From NCBI GenBank assembly GCA_050743075.1, contig JBOGDS010000086.1:1-13984 (forward strand): a DNA stretch of 13,984 bases. The letters are read 5' to 3'. Within the stretch, counting starts at the first letter, position 1. Each line of letters begins with the position of its first letter. Positions 1 to 6,850 of this stretch are shown one piece after another. The position numbers were made by a program, and so were the translations under genes. The DNA comes from JBOGDS01 sp050743075. GTDB taxonomy: Bacteria > Actinomycetota > Actinomycetes > Jiangellales > Jiangellaceae. Below the pieces are notes generated by a model, which saw nothing but the letters and a program-made list of their open reading frames with translations, searched no databases and was not told the origin of the DNA.

Positions 1-62
1 CACGCAGCCCAGAACGGCTGATACAACTCGGCGACCAACTCGTTGGAGAAACGTGCAGTCAT
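1..62 (-). CDS. N-terminal fragment of a possible IS30-type transposase (runs off the window edge)
   Basis: An ATG on the minus strand at 62 opens a frame to the window edge; 20 complete codons are visible, beginning MTARFSNELVAELYQPFWAA. A GTGAGGTG ribosome-binding sequence lies about 8 nt upstream of the ATG, which supports the start. From memory, the opening resembles actinobacterial IS30-family transposases, which often begin with a short RFS(N/E)ELVAE-type helix before the helix-turn-helix. No catalytic residue lies inside the window, so the family is an inference from about 20 residues. The sequence just outside the start (about 90-119) could hold the terminal inverted repeat of the element, but no partner end is visible. 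Confidence 0.4.
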   Translation of the reverse strand, partial: MTARFSNELVAELYQPFWAA

Positions 63-474
63 CGTCAACACCTCACAAGGATCGATCAATCAGGTGGGTG
101 TTGCGACCACCGCATGAACCTGGGGTTCCCCCTCCGGCTCGAGGAGATGCCGGGAACCGCGTCCAACATCTCGCCGCCAACTGCGCGGGCGGCATGACGC
201 CGTGGGAACCACGCTGCACGGCGAGGAGAACGTCAACCAGTACTTCGTCACGCCGCCGGCGCACCCGCCGCGGACCGGGCGGCGCTCACCCGGTACGGCT
301 TCGCGCGGCTCACCGGCGACAGCCCGGCGAGCGAGATTCGACGGCTCGGGTGCGTTGCCCTCTGATGGCGAGTTCGACGGGCCCGGCGAGTGGATCCCCC
401 GGGGCCGCGGGCAGCTGGGTTGGGCGTCCGAGGGCCTCCTACAGTGGAGGGGCGCCCGTCTCGAGAGGATGCCC
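63..474. other. Gene-free stretch with coding-like debris in shifting frames
   Basis: No intact gene is supported here, but three short pieces have GC-rich third positions and protein-like composition. Piece 1 begins with the ATG at 113 (MNLGFPLRLEEMPGTASNIS). Piece 2 begins near 202 in another frame (GTTLHGEENVNQYFVTPP). Piece 3 begins near 273 in the third frame (DRAALTRYGFARLTGDSP). Their order and close spacing suggest one gene broken by several indels. I do not recognise the family. The debris lies between the presumed IS end and the TPR gene, so the IS insertion may be linked to the loss. From about 360 to 474 I see only the leader of the TPR gene. Confidence 0.3.
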
Positions 475-831
475 GTGACCGACGACCTTGCGGCGTACCG
501 CGCTGCCGCCGTGCTCTACGCGGCCGGCGACGCTGTCGGGGCGGCTCGTGAGCTGGAACCGCTGGTTGCCGACGACGCAGCTCCCAAGTCCGTCCTCGAG
601 CTGGCCGGGCGGGCCTACTTCCGGTCCGCGCAGCTGCGACGTGCCGAGAGTGCGTTCGAGCGGCTGGTCGAGCGCGATCCCACCGACGCGTACGCCCGGT
701 TCGCGCTGGGTCGGACGCTGGAGCGGCAGAGCCGTCGCGACGAGGCTGCCGCCTGTTACCGGATCGCGGCGGCCATGGATCCCAAGGACGACTATGCAGA
801 GGCACTCGACCGCGTGAGCAAGGCCCGCTGA
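475..831 (+). CDS. Small tetratricopeptide-repeat (TPR) protein
   Basis: 118 residues made almost entirely of three helix-turn-helix TPR units, at about 5-35, 38-71 and 72-105. The consensus small and aromatic positions are visible, for example LAGRAYFRSAQLRRAESAF and YARFALGRTLERQSRRDEAA, and each unit ends in a D-P-x-D-like turn. There is no signal peptide or membrane segment, so it is probably a cytoplasmic protein-protein interaction scaffold; its partner cannot be inferred. I chose the GTG at 475 because GAGAGG lies 6 nt upstream; the ATG at 469 directly abuts that same GAGAGG and has no usable spacing. The gene converges on mutY. Small TPR proteins of this size are common in actinobacteria and mostly uncharacterised. 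Confidence 0.8.
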   Translation: MTDDLAAYRAAAVLYAAGDAVGAARELEPLVADDAAPKSVLELAGRAYFRSAQLRRAESAFERLVERDPTDAYARFALGRTLERQSRRDEAAACYRIAAAMDPKDDYAEALDRVSKAR

Positions 832-848
832 GCCACCCCCGTCGAGGG

Positions 849-943
849 GATGGCACGCTGAGCTGTTCCATAAACCGGCATAACTCGGGCGCCCGAACAA
901 CAGTTCAGCGTGCCATCTACAGCGCTTGAGCGTGCCATCCACA
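849..943. repeat. Three copies of a GCGTGCCATC element, the first inverted, forming a large hairpin
   Basis: Copy 1 (849-868) reads GATGGCACGCTGAGCTGTTC and is the near-complement of copy 2 (895-917, ending CAGCGTGCCATC). Copies 2 and 3 are direct repeats: TTCAGCGTGCCATCTACA (904-921) and TTGAGCGTGCCATCCACA (926-943) match at 16 of 18 positions. Arms 1 and 2 could fold into a stem of about 20 bp enclosing a loop that itself contains the palindrome TCGGGCGCCCGA (885-896). It sits between the convergent TPR and mutY genes, so it may work as a bidirectional terminator or be a dispersed REP-like element. Confidence 0.6.
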
Positions 944-968
944 CGATCGCCGGACGAGTTAGGCGACC

Positions 969-988
969 AAGGGGCCACGTGACCCCTT
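969..988. terminator. Near-perfect 20-bp palindrome downstream of mutY
   Basis: AAGGGGCCACGTGACCCCTT is self-complementary except for one pair of positions. It lies 69 bp beyond the mutY stop codon in the convergent TPR-mutY gap. A hairpin here could end transcription from either side, but there is no T-tract, and in actinobacteria that is not decisive. A CACGTG-centred protein-binding site is the alternative. Confidence 0.35.
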
Positions 989-1056
989 CCACCGCAGCCG
1001 CCGCGGCCCCCTGGCGAATGCCGCCTCGCCCTGGTGATGTACCGGGTTGGGCTTCG

Positions 1057-1986
1057 TCAGCTGCCGGGAAGACGGTAGCGGTCGCCGTCGAGGGGCTCGA
1101 CCAGCCCATCGGCCACGAGACCGTCGAGCGCGCGCTCACGTTGAACCGGGTCGCGCCGCCACACCGCGTCGAGCGTGGCCTTGTCGACCGGGTCCTGCAT
1201 GTCGCGCAGGACCGCCATCAGGCGCCCGCGTGCCTGCCGGTCGGCGCCGGCCCACGGCTGGCCGCGCCGTGGTGGCCCGTCGTGGGGCGGAGCGCCGGCG
1301 AGCCGCCACCGGCACCGATCCGCGATCGGGCAGGCCGTGCACCGTGGTGCGTGTGCGGTGCAGACGAGCGCGCCGATTTCCATGACGGCCACGGACCAGG
1401 TGGCAGCGCCGTCGTCGGGTACCAGCGCATCGGCGGAACGCCGCTCCTCGGTCGTGATGCTCGCTGGCGGCAGTGCTGTGCCGCCGGTTGCCCGGGCGAG
1501 GACGCGGCGCACGTTCGTGTCCAGGACGACGTGACGCTGCCCGAACGCGAAGGACGCCACGGCCGCCGCGGTGTAGTCGCCGACACCGGGCAGGGCGCGC
1601 AGGTCGTCCAGCGCGGACGGGACCTCGCCGCTGTGCCGCTCGACGATGGACCGGGCCGCGGCGTGCAGACGAAGCGCCCGCCGTGGGTAGCCCAGCCGGC
1701 TCCACGCCCGGATCGCCTCCGCAGGTTCCTCGGCGGCCAGGTCGGCGGGAGCGGGCCAGCGCGCGAGCCACTGCCGCCAGACCGGCTCGACCCGCGACAC
1801 TGGCGTCTGCTGGAGCATGAACTCGCTGACCAGCACGCCCCACGGCGTCCGGTCCGGGGCGCGCCAGGGCAGGTCGCGTGCGTTGCGTTCGTACCACGAG
1901 ACGACGGCGTCCTGCAGGGCCGTCTGCGGTCGCAACGCTGGGCCCGTCAACGTGCCGGTTTCCCGACGAGCGGGTTGTGCGGCCAT
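1057..1986 (-). CDS. mutY: MutY-type A/G-specific adenine DNA glycosylase
   Basis: 309 residues of the HhH-GPD base-excision-repair superfamily. MutY removes adenine mispaired with 8-oxoguanine, preventing G:C to T:A changes. The catalytic glutamate is E55 in SEFMLQQT; the helix-hairpin-helix is LPGVG at 132-136; the essential aspartate is D156 in LDTNVRRVLAR; and a [4Fe-4S] cluster is predicted from C209-x6-C216-x2-C219-x5-C225. The protein ends near residue 309 without the C-terminal NUDIX-like 8-oxoG recognition domain of the roughly 350-residue E. coli enzyme, which is usual for short actinobacterial MutY. The ATG overlaps the disA stop (TGATG), so translation is probably coupled to disA. 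It is the last gene of the radA-disA-mutY operon and looks intact. Confidence 0.93.
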   Translation of the reverse strand: MAAQPARRETGTLTGPALRPQTALQDAVVSWYERNARDLPWRAPDRTPWGVLVSEFMLQQTPVSRVEPVWRQWLARWPAPADLAAEEPAEAIRAWSRLGYPRRALRLHAAARSIVERHSGEVPSALDDLRALPGVGDYTAAAVASFAFGQRHVVLDTNVRRVLARATGGTALPPASITTEERRSADALVPDDGAATWSVAVMEIGALVCTAHAPRCTACPIADRCRWRLAGAPPHDGPPRRGQPWAGADRQARGRLMAVLRDMQDPVDKATLDAVWRRDPVQRERALDGLVADGLVEPLDGDRYRLPGS

Positions 1987-3080
1987 CAGACGTAGCGCTC
2001 GAGGATGCTCGACTCGGCCAGCCTGGACAGGCCTTCGCGCACGCTGCGGGCTCGCGACTCGCCGACGCCGTCGACGGCCTGGAGGTCGTCGATGCTCGCG
2101 GCCAGCAGCTTCTGCAGGCCGCCGAAGTGGTCGACCAGGCGCTCGATGACCGCGCCGGGAAGTCGGGGGACCCGGGCCAACAGGCGGTAGCCACGCGGGC
2201 TCACCGCCGCGTCGAGCTGCTCCGCGCCACCGGTGAACCCCAGCGCCCGCGCCACCGCGCCGAGGTCGAGCAGGTCGATCGCGGACAGCGTGTCGAGCTC
2301 GGCCACGACGCCGGCCACGGTGCGAGCGCGCCGCCCGGACTGGACGGGCAGGTAGTCGCGCGCGACCAGCTCACGGTCGACGTCGACGCCGGCGACCAGC
2401 TCGTCGAGCTGCAGGCTGAGCAGCCGCCCGTCGGTGCCGAGCTCGACGACGTAGCCCTCGATCTCGCTGGCGATCCGCCGCACCATCTCCAGCCGCTGCG
2501 CGACGGCGGCCACGTCGCGGACGGTGACGAGATCCTCGATCTCGAGGGCGGACAGCGTGCCGGAAACCTCGTCCAGTCGCAGCTTGTACCGCTCCAGCGT
2601 GGCCAGGGCCTGGTTGGCGCGCGAGAGGATCTGGCCGGCGTCCTCGAGGACGTAGCGGACGTCGTCGACATAGATGGCGACGATCCGCATCGACTGGCTC
2701 ACCGAGATGACCGGGAACCCGGTCTGCTTGGCCACCCGCTCCGCGGTCCGGTGCCGGGTGCCGGACTCGGTTGTCGGGATCGACGGGTCGGGAACCAGCT
2801 GGGTCGCGGCTCGCAGGATCTTGGTGCACTCGCCGTCGACGACGATGGCGCCGTCCATCTTCGCCAGTTCGCGCAGGCCGGTGGCGGAGAAGTCGACGTC
2901 GAGCACGAACCCGCCGGTGCAGATCGACTCGATGGTCCTGTCGAAGCCCAGCACGACCAGGGCACCGGTCCGCCCGCGCAGGATGCGCTCCAGGCCCTCG
3001 CGCAGGGCTGTCCCCGGCGCCACCGCGGCCAGGGCGAGGCGCAACTTCGTCTCGGCGCCGGTTCGCTCGCTCGCGACCAC
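1986..3080 (-). CDS. disA: DNA integrity scanning diadenylate cyclase DisA
   Basis: 364 residues, the usual family length. DisA makes cyclic di-AMP from two ATP as an octamer that scans DNA; branched recombination intermediates inhibit the activity. The N-terminal DAC domain (about 1-145) carries both hallmark motifs: DGA at 76-78 and GTRHRTAER at 107-115. A central helical linker follows, then a C-terminal RuvA-like helix-hairpin-helix DNA-binding region containing DLQAVDGVGESRARSVREGL. From memory it follows the mycobacterial enzyme closely through most of its length (e.g. LVPDPSIPT, ILSRANQA). The start is GTG at 3080 with GGGGG 4 nt upstream; a nearby ATG at 3094 is out of frame. It lies 52 nt downstream of radA and overlaps mutY by one base. 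RadA is a known DisA partner that restrains c-di-AMP synthesis. Confidence 0.96.
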   Translation of the reverse strand: MVASERTGAETKLRLALAAVAPGTALREGLERILRGRTGALVVLGFDRTIESICTGGFVLDVDFSATGLRELAKMDGAIVVDGECTKILRAATQLVPDPSIPTTESGTRHRTAERVAKQTGFPVISVSQSMRIVAIYVDDVRYVLEDAGQILSRANQALATLERYKLRLDEVSGTLSALEIEDLVTVRDVAAVAQRLEMVRRIASEIEGYVVELGTDGRLLSLQLDELVAGVDVDRELVARDYLPVQSGRRARTVAGVVAELDTLSAIDLLDLGAVARALGFTGGAEQLDAAVSPRGYRLLARVPRLPGAVIERLVDHFGGLQKLLAASIDDLQAVDGVGESRARSVREGLSRLAESSILERYV

Positions 3081-3132
3081 GTGACCCCCGCCATGACATT
3101 CGTTGACGTCGGCGACAGTGTACGGCCCGTGC

Positions 3133-4503
3133 TCAACGCAGTGGGAGTACCGGTGCCGGGCGCCGCGCAGCCTCGAGAGCAGTCACGACGTCGGCGACCT
3201 CGACGACCCGGATTCCGGCCGGAAGGGGCCCCGGATCGGGCGGGACGAGGGCTCGGGTGAACCCCATCCGCTCGGCCTCGGCGAGCCGGCGTTGCAGGCC
3301 GGTGACGCGCCGGACCTCGCCGGCCAGCCCGACCTCGCCGATGGCGACGAGACCGGGTGGAAGCGGCAGGTCGCGGGCGGCGCTCGCGACGGCGATCATC
3401 AGGGCGAGGTCTCCGGCCGGCTCGGCGAGCCGGGCGCCGCCGACCGTGGCGGCATAGACGTCGGCCTGGTGGATCCGGACATCGCCACGCCGCTCCAGCA
3501 CGGCGAGAACCATCGCAACCCGCGCGGAGTCCAGACCGCTGGTGGCGCGGCGAGGCGTCGACAGCGCGGACGGTGCGACCAGGGCCTGGACCTCTGCGAG
3601 GAGTGGCCGGCGGCCCTCGAGCGTCACCGTCACGCACGTTCCCGGCACGGCTTCGGCATGACGGGACAGGAACAGGCCGGTCGGGTCGGGCATCGAGGTG
3701 ATGCCGGCGTCGGACAGGTCGAAGCAGCCGACCTCGTCGGCCGGGCCGTAGCGGTTCTTGACCGCCCGGACCATCCGCAGCCGGGAGTGGCGGTCGCCCT
3801 CGAACTGCAGGACGACGTCGACGAGGTGCTCGAGCACCCGTGGCCCGGCGATCGAGCCGTCCTTGGTGACATGGCCGACCAGGATGGTGGCCATGCCACG
3901 CTCCTTGGCGGCCTTGATCATGGCCGCGGCAACCTCGCGGACCTGGGTGACGCCACCGGGGGCGCCGTCGGCCTCGGCATTGGCGATGGTCTGGGCGGAG
4001 TCGAGAACGACGAGCGTCGGCTCGACCCGTTCGATCTGACCGAGCACGGCCGCGAGGTCGGTCTCGGCGGCGAGGAACAGCCCGTCCGCGATCCCGCCGG
4101 TGCGCTCGGCCCGCAGCCGCACCTGGGCCGCGGACTCCTCGCCGGTGACGTAGAGCGCGCGCCCGGCATCGGTCGCCCAGCGCGCGGCAACCTCCAACAG
4201 AAGCGTCGACTTGCCCACGCCGGGCTCGCCGGCCAACAGGACGACGGCGCCCTGGACCAGCCCACCGCCGAGCGCCCGGTCGAACTCCTCGACGCCGGTG
4301 GGGCGCGACCGGGCCGCCTTGAGTTCGACCGCGCCAATCGGCCGCGCGGCCTCGGAGACCGGTCCGGCGGCAACCGTGCTGATGCGCGGCGCGCCCAGTT
4401 GCTCGACGGTTCCCCATGCCTGGCACTCGCTGCAGCGTCCGACCCACCGGGGCGTGGACCAGCCGCACTCGGCGCACCGGAACACCTGCGTTGCCTTGGC
4501 CAT
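3133..4503 (-). CDS. radA: DNA repair protein RadA (Sms), recombination ATPase
   Basis: 456 residues, the normal length. RadA is a RecA-like ATPase that drives branch migration and processes recombination intermediates. Visible in order: an N-terminal C4 zinc finger (C10, C13, C24, C27 in FRCAECGW...GRCSECQAW); Walker A GEPGVGKST at 92-100; Walker B LVVLDS at 164-169; the RadA-specific KNRYG at 249-253; and a Lon-protease-like C-terminal domain (about 310-456) with GEVGLAGEVRRVTGLQRRL. The ATG at 4503 starts MAKATQVFRC, the family's normal N-terminus; the frame stays open upstream to 4866, but that extension has no family sequence and crosses the divergent antitoxin gene. No strong Shine-Dalgarno is visible, so it may be leaderless or nearly so. 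First gene of radA-disA-mutY. Confidence 0.96.
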   Translation of the reverse strand: MAKATQVFRCAECGWSTPRWVGRCSECQAWGTVEQLGAPRISTVAAGPVSEAARPIGAVELKAARSRPTGVEEFDRALGGGLVQGAVVLLAGEPGVGKSTLLLEVAARWATDAGRALYVTGEESAAQVRLRAERTGGIADGLFLAAETDLAAVLGQIERVEPTLVVLDSAQTIANAEADGAPGGVTQVREVAAAMIKAAKERGMATILVGHVTKDGSIAGPRVLEHLVDVVLQFEGDRHSRLRMVRAVKNRYGPADEVGCFDLSDAGITSMPDPTGLFLSRHAEAVPGTCVTVTLEGRRPLLAEVQALVAPSALSTPRRATSGLDSARVAMVLAVLERRGDVRIHQADVYAATVGGARLAEPAGDLALMIAVASAARDLPLPPGLVAIGEVGLAGEVRRVTGLQRRLAEAERMGFTRALVPPDPGPLPAGIRVVEVADVVTALEAARRPAPVLPLR

Positions 4504-4579
4504 GGCGGCAACCGTAGGGGCGACCACCGACAGGAACGGCCCTAGTATCAGGTACGTGGTAGCGATATCATGTGGTGGC
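4504..4579. promoter_or_regulatory. Divergent promoter region between radA and the vapBC-type pair
   Basis: The 76-bp gap must hold promoters for both directions. AT-rich islands suited to -10 boxes are TAGTAT (4543-4548, rightward) and its near-complement GATACT (4549-4544, leftward, about 41 nt before the radA ATG). The palindrome GATATC (4564-4569), just before the antitoxin start, could be part of an autorepression site, as toxin-antitoxin operons usually have. No assignment is firm. Confidence 0.3.
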
Positions 4580-4894
4580 ATGAAGCAAATGCTCCTGCGG
4601 GTCGACAACGCGTTGCACGCCGCGCTCACCAAGGGCGCCGCAGAGCAGGGCAGATCGCTCAACGCGCTGGCCAATGACATCCTCACCGCCGCAGTCGGGA
4701 ACGGAAGGCGACCCTCGCCCCAGGACCGCGTTCGTGCCCGTGCTGCGGCGCTGGGGCTGCTTGCGCCCCCGCTTCCGGGTCTTCCCAGGCCAGCGACGCC
4801 GGAGGAGTATGCGGCGACGATTGCGAGCACGAAGAAGGGGCTCCCGCCAATCGCCGATGAGCTCATCGAGTATGAGCGTGGTCGGCTCGGATGA
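4580..4894 (+). CDS. VapB-type antitoxin with a ribbon-helix-helix N-terminus
   Basis: 104 residues. The N-terminus (about 1-40, MKQMLLRVDNALHAALTKGA followed by SLNALANDILTAA) has the strand plus two-helix pattern of ribbon-helix-helix DNA-binding antitoxins. The Pro-rich, acidic C-terminal half (about 60-104) is what would wrap the toxin. The stop overlaps the toxin ATG (ATGA), the usual arrangement for coupled antitoxin-toxin translation. The start was placed at the ATG at 4580, where the RHH strand begins; GTGG lies upstream. The protein would neutralise the PIN-domain ribonuclease and repress its own promoter. The VapB/FitA-like subfamily cannot be told by eye. Confidence 0.8.
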   Translation: MKQMLLRVDNALHAALTKGAAEQGRSLNALANDILTAAVGNGRRPSPQDRVRARAAALGLLAPPLPGLPRPATPEEYAATIASTKKGLPPIADELIEYERGRLG

Positions 4895-5334
4895 TCACCT
4901 ATGTCGACTCGTCCGTTCTCGTCCGGGCGTTTCTATCCGATGAGGACGGACACGATGAGGCGGAGCGCCTGCTAGATGAGCCTGGCCTGGCGTTCGTGAC
5001 AGGCACCTGGACCCGTATCGAGGTGGCGGGTGCCCTGGTTCGCGCCGGTCACGCCGGGCGAGGACAGGTGCATGACCTGCTCGCTGCCCTCACGGCGCGG
5101 ATCGATGCGACGGAAGGCTCCGTAGCAGTGCTTTCGGCTCCTCAGGACAAGATTGAAGTGGGTGTCCTGGAACTCGTCCTCGAGTACGGCATGCGTGCGA
5201 TGGACGCTTGGCATCTCGCCTGCGCAGGTTACCTCCTTCCCGGTGTGTCGGAGTCCGGTGAGCCGACGGCCTTCGCCACGCGCGATGGCCAGCAGCGCGA
5301 GGCCGCTCTCCGGCTGGGCTTCGCCGCGGTGTGA
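4891..5334 (+). CDS. VapC-type PIN-domain ribonuclease toxin
   Basis: 147 residues. The PIN-domain acidic residues are all present: D6 in ITYVDSSVLV, E44 in TRIEVAGA, D105 in MRAMDAWHLA and D132 in FATRDGQQ, so Mg-dependent RNA cleavage should be intact. Known VapC toxins mostly cut tRNAs or rRNA; this one's target is unknown. It overlaps the antitoxin by 4 nt. Its stop codon directly abuts the stop of the convergent methyltransferase pseudogene (5335), leaving no room for a terminator. Such pairs are often acquired horizontally; here the pair lies between radA and the decayed methyltransferase gene. Confidence 0.9.
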   Translation: MITYVDSSVLVRAFLSDEDGHDEAERLLDEPGLAFVTGTWTRIEVAGALVRAGHAGRGQVHDLLAALTARIDATEGSVAVLSAPQDKIEVGVLELVLEYGMRAMDAWHLACAGYLLPGVSESGEPTAFATRDGQQREAALRLGFAAV

Positions 5335-6056
5335 TCAGAACTGGCGCCAGTAGAGGTTGACGGCGTAGTCGACCGTCGCGCCGTCGTGCTCGGCCAGCAC
5401 GGCGTCGGCGATCTCGGGGGCGAACTCGATGCGCACGACGGCCTCGAACGTGGCCCGGTCGGGAAGGTCCCAGCGGATGTCCAGCGGAACTCGGTGCCAG
5501 CCCTGCCGGGCCCAGAACCGCTCCACTTCGCCGGTGTCGTGGTGTCGTGGGTCGGCAGCGCACGGAGGAACCACCGCCCGAACGTCGAGCGGGTGCCGTC
5601 GTTGTCGATGACGAACGCGGTCCCGCCACGGCGCACCACCCGGGCCAGCTCGCGTAGGCCGGGTTCGCAGCCGGGTCCGAAGAAGTATGCCCAGCGGGCG
5701 TGGACGACATCGGCCGAGGAATCGGGCAGCGGCAACGCCTGGGCTGTTCCCTGGCGAACGTCGACGCGGTCGCGGACCGCAGCGTCGAGGCGGCGGATCC
5801 GCTCCCGGGCCAGGGCGACCAGCGGCGGATGCGGCTCCACGCCGACGACCCGGTCCGCGGCGGCGGCGAACCGTGGCAGGTGGTAGCCGGTCCCGCAGCC
5901 GATGTCGAGAATGGTCTGCCCGGTCCAGTCGTGGATGCCGCGCATGGCCGTCTCGATCGCGCCGTCGGGATCGACGCCGTGGTTCTCGACCTCGTAGACG
6001 TCCGGGTGATGCCAGATGTTCGGGCTCGGGATCACGTCCCTGTCCACGTTGATCAT
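5335..6056 (-). pseudogene. Class I SAM-dependent methyltransferase gene, frameshifted by an 8-bp tandem duplication
   Basis: The N-terminal part is a Rossmann-fold methyltransferase: SAM loop DIGCGTG (51-57), the acidic residue after strand 2 (E74 in VGVEPH) and a strand-4 region (LPLPDSSADVVHARWAYFF). After LRALPTHDT the frame runs into unrelated sequence, while the expected C-terminus (GEVERFWARQGWHRVPLDIR, ending NLYWRQF) continues in another frame to the stop at 5335. The shift falls exactly at two tandem copies of GGTGTCGT (5533-5540 and 5541-5548, plus strand). Removing one copy restores a single 237-residue frame. The ATG overlaps the stop of the upstream Cys-rich gene (ATGA). The substrate is unknown. 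A sequencing error is possible, but an exact unit duplication favours slippage in the cell. Confidence 0.85.
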
Positions 6057-6808
6057 CGTGCGCGGTGGGCCGTGGCGGTAGCGGGGTGGACGAGCATCGG
6101 GAGCTGGGCCGACAGGTGCGCCGCACAGTGCCGCGCCAGCTCGTCGTACGCCTTGTCCCCGACCATCGCCCGCAGTTCTGCTTCACACGACACATAGACC
6201 GGTTCGGCGCCCACATGTGCCGACGGCGAGCTGGAGCAGTACCAGTCCAGGTCGTGCCCGCCGGAACCCCAGGCGCGGCGGTCGTACTCGCCGATGGTGA
6301 TCTCCAGGAACGACGTCCCGTCCGTGCGCTCGACGGTGCGGTACGCCCGCCGGATCGGCAGCTGCCAGCACACGTCGGGCTTGGTCTCGAGGGGATGCTT
6401 GCCCTTGCGCAGCGCGTAGGCGTGCAACGCGCAACCGGCGCCACCAGCGAAGCCCGGCCGGTTGAGGAAGACGCAGGCGCCGTCGACGACCCGGGTCTTG
6501 CGCTCGCCGTCGTCGTCCTTCTCGACGACACCGTCGCGCCGACCCTCCTCATGTAGCTGCCAGTCCGCGGCGGTGAGCTTTGCTGCAAACCGGCGGACCC
6601 GCTTCTCGTCGTCTCGGTCGGAGAAGTGCGCGCCGTGCGTGCAGCATCCGTCGTCGGGTCGGTTGGCATAGACGCCTGGGCAGCCGCGGCCGAAGATGCA
6701 CGTCCAGCGCGACGTCAGCCAGGTGAGGTCGCAGCGCAGCAACTGGTCGGCGTCGGCGGGGTCGGGAAACTCCACCCAGGCCCGCGCTGTGTCCAACGGC
6801 GTCTCCAC
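6053..6808 (-). CDS. Conserved Cys-rich actinobacterial protein of unknown function
   Basis: 251 residues with eleven cysteines, at 26, 37, 43, 55, 56, 112, 126, 147, 191, 208 and 228. The N-terminal group (CDLTWLTSRWTCIFGRGC, then DDGCCTHGAHFSDRDDEKRV) and the later VVDGACVFLNRPGF, GCALHAYALR and PDVCWQLPIRR look like ligands for a metal or Fe-S centre, similar in style to the YkgJ-type cysteine-cluster families; no function is established. No signal peptide or membrane segment is seen. I chose the GTG at 6808 (VETPLDTARAWVEF); upstream codons would overlap the divergent ppx gene. The frame continues into the methyltransferase by ATGA overlap, so the two probably acted together, one perhaps modifying or serving the other. 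It looks intact although its partner is broken. Confidence 0.75.
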   Translation of the reverse strand: METPLDTARAWVEFPDPADADQLLRCDLTWLTSRWTCIFGRGCPGVYANRPDDGCCTHGAHFSDRDDEKRVRRFAAKLTAADWQLHEEGRRDGVVEKDDDGERKTRVVDGACVFLNRPGFAGGAGCALHAYALRKGKHPLETKPDVCWQLPIRRAYRTVERTDGTSFLEITIGEYDRRAWGSGGHDLDWYCSSSPSAHVGAEPVYVSCEAELRAMVGDKAYDELARHCAAHLSAQLPMLVHPATATAHRAR

Positions 6809-6850
6809 GACGTCGAGCCTAGGCGTCCGCCGGGCGGTAGCGTCCGACAC

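Noticed and set aside
1878..4545. Long plus-strand open frames (460 and 480 codons) opposite disA and radA
   Set aside because: They are complements of genes with full family motifs. Their products are low-complexity, rich in Gly, Asp and Arg, with no domain. High GC removes stop codons from the antisense frames.
4504..4866. N-terminal extension of RadA by 121 residues
   Set aside because: The extension crosses the divergent antitoxin gene and has no RadA sequence; MAKATQVFRC at 4503 is the normal family start.
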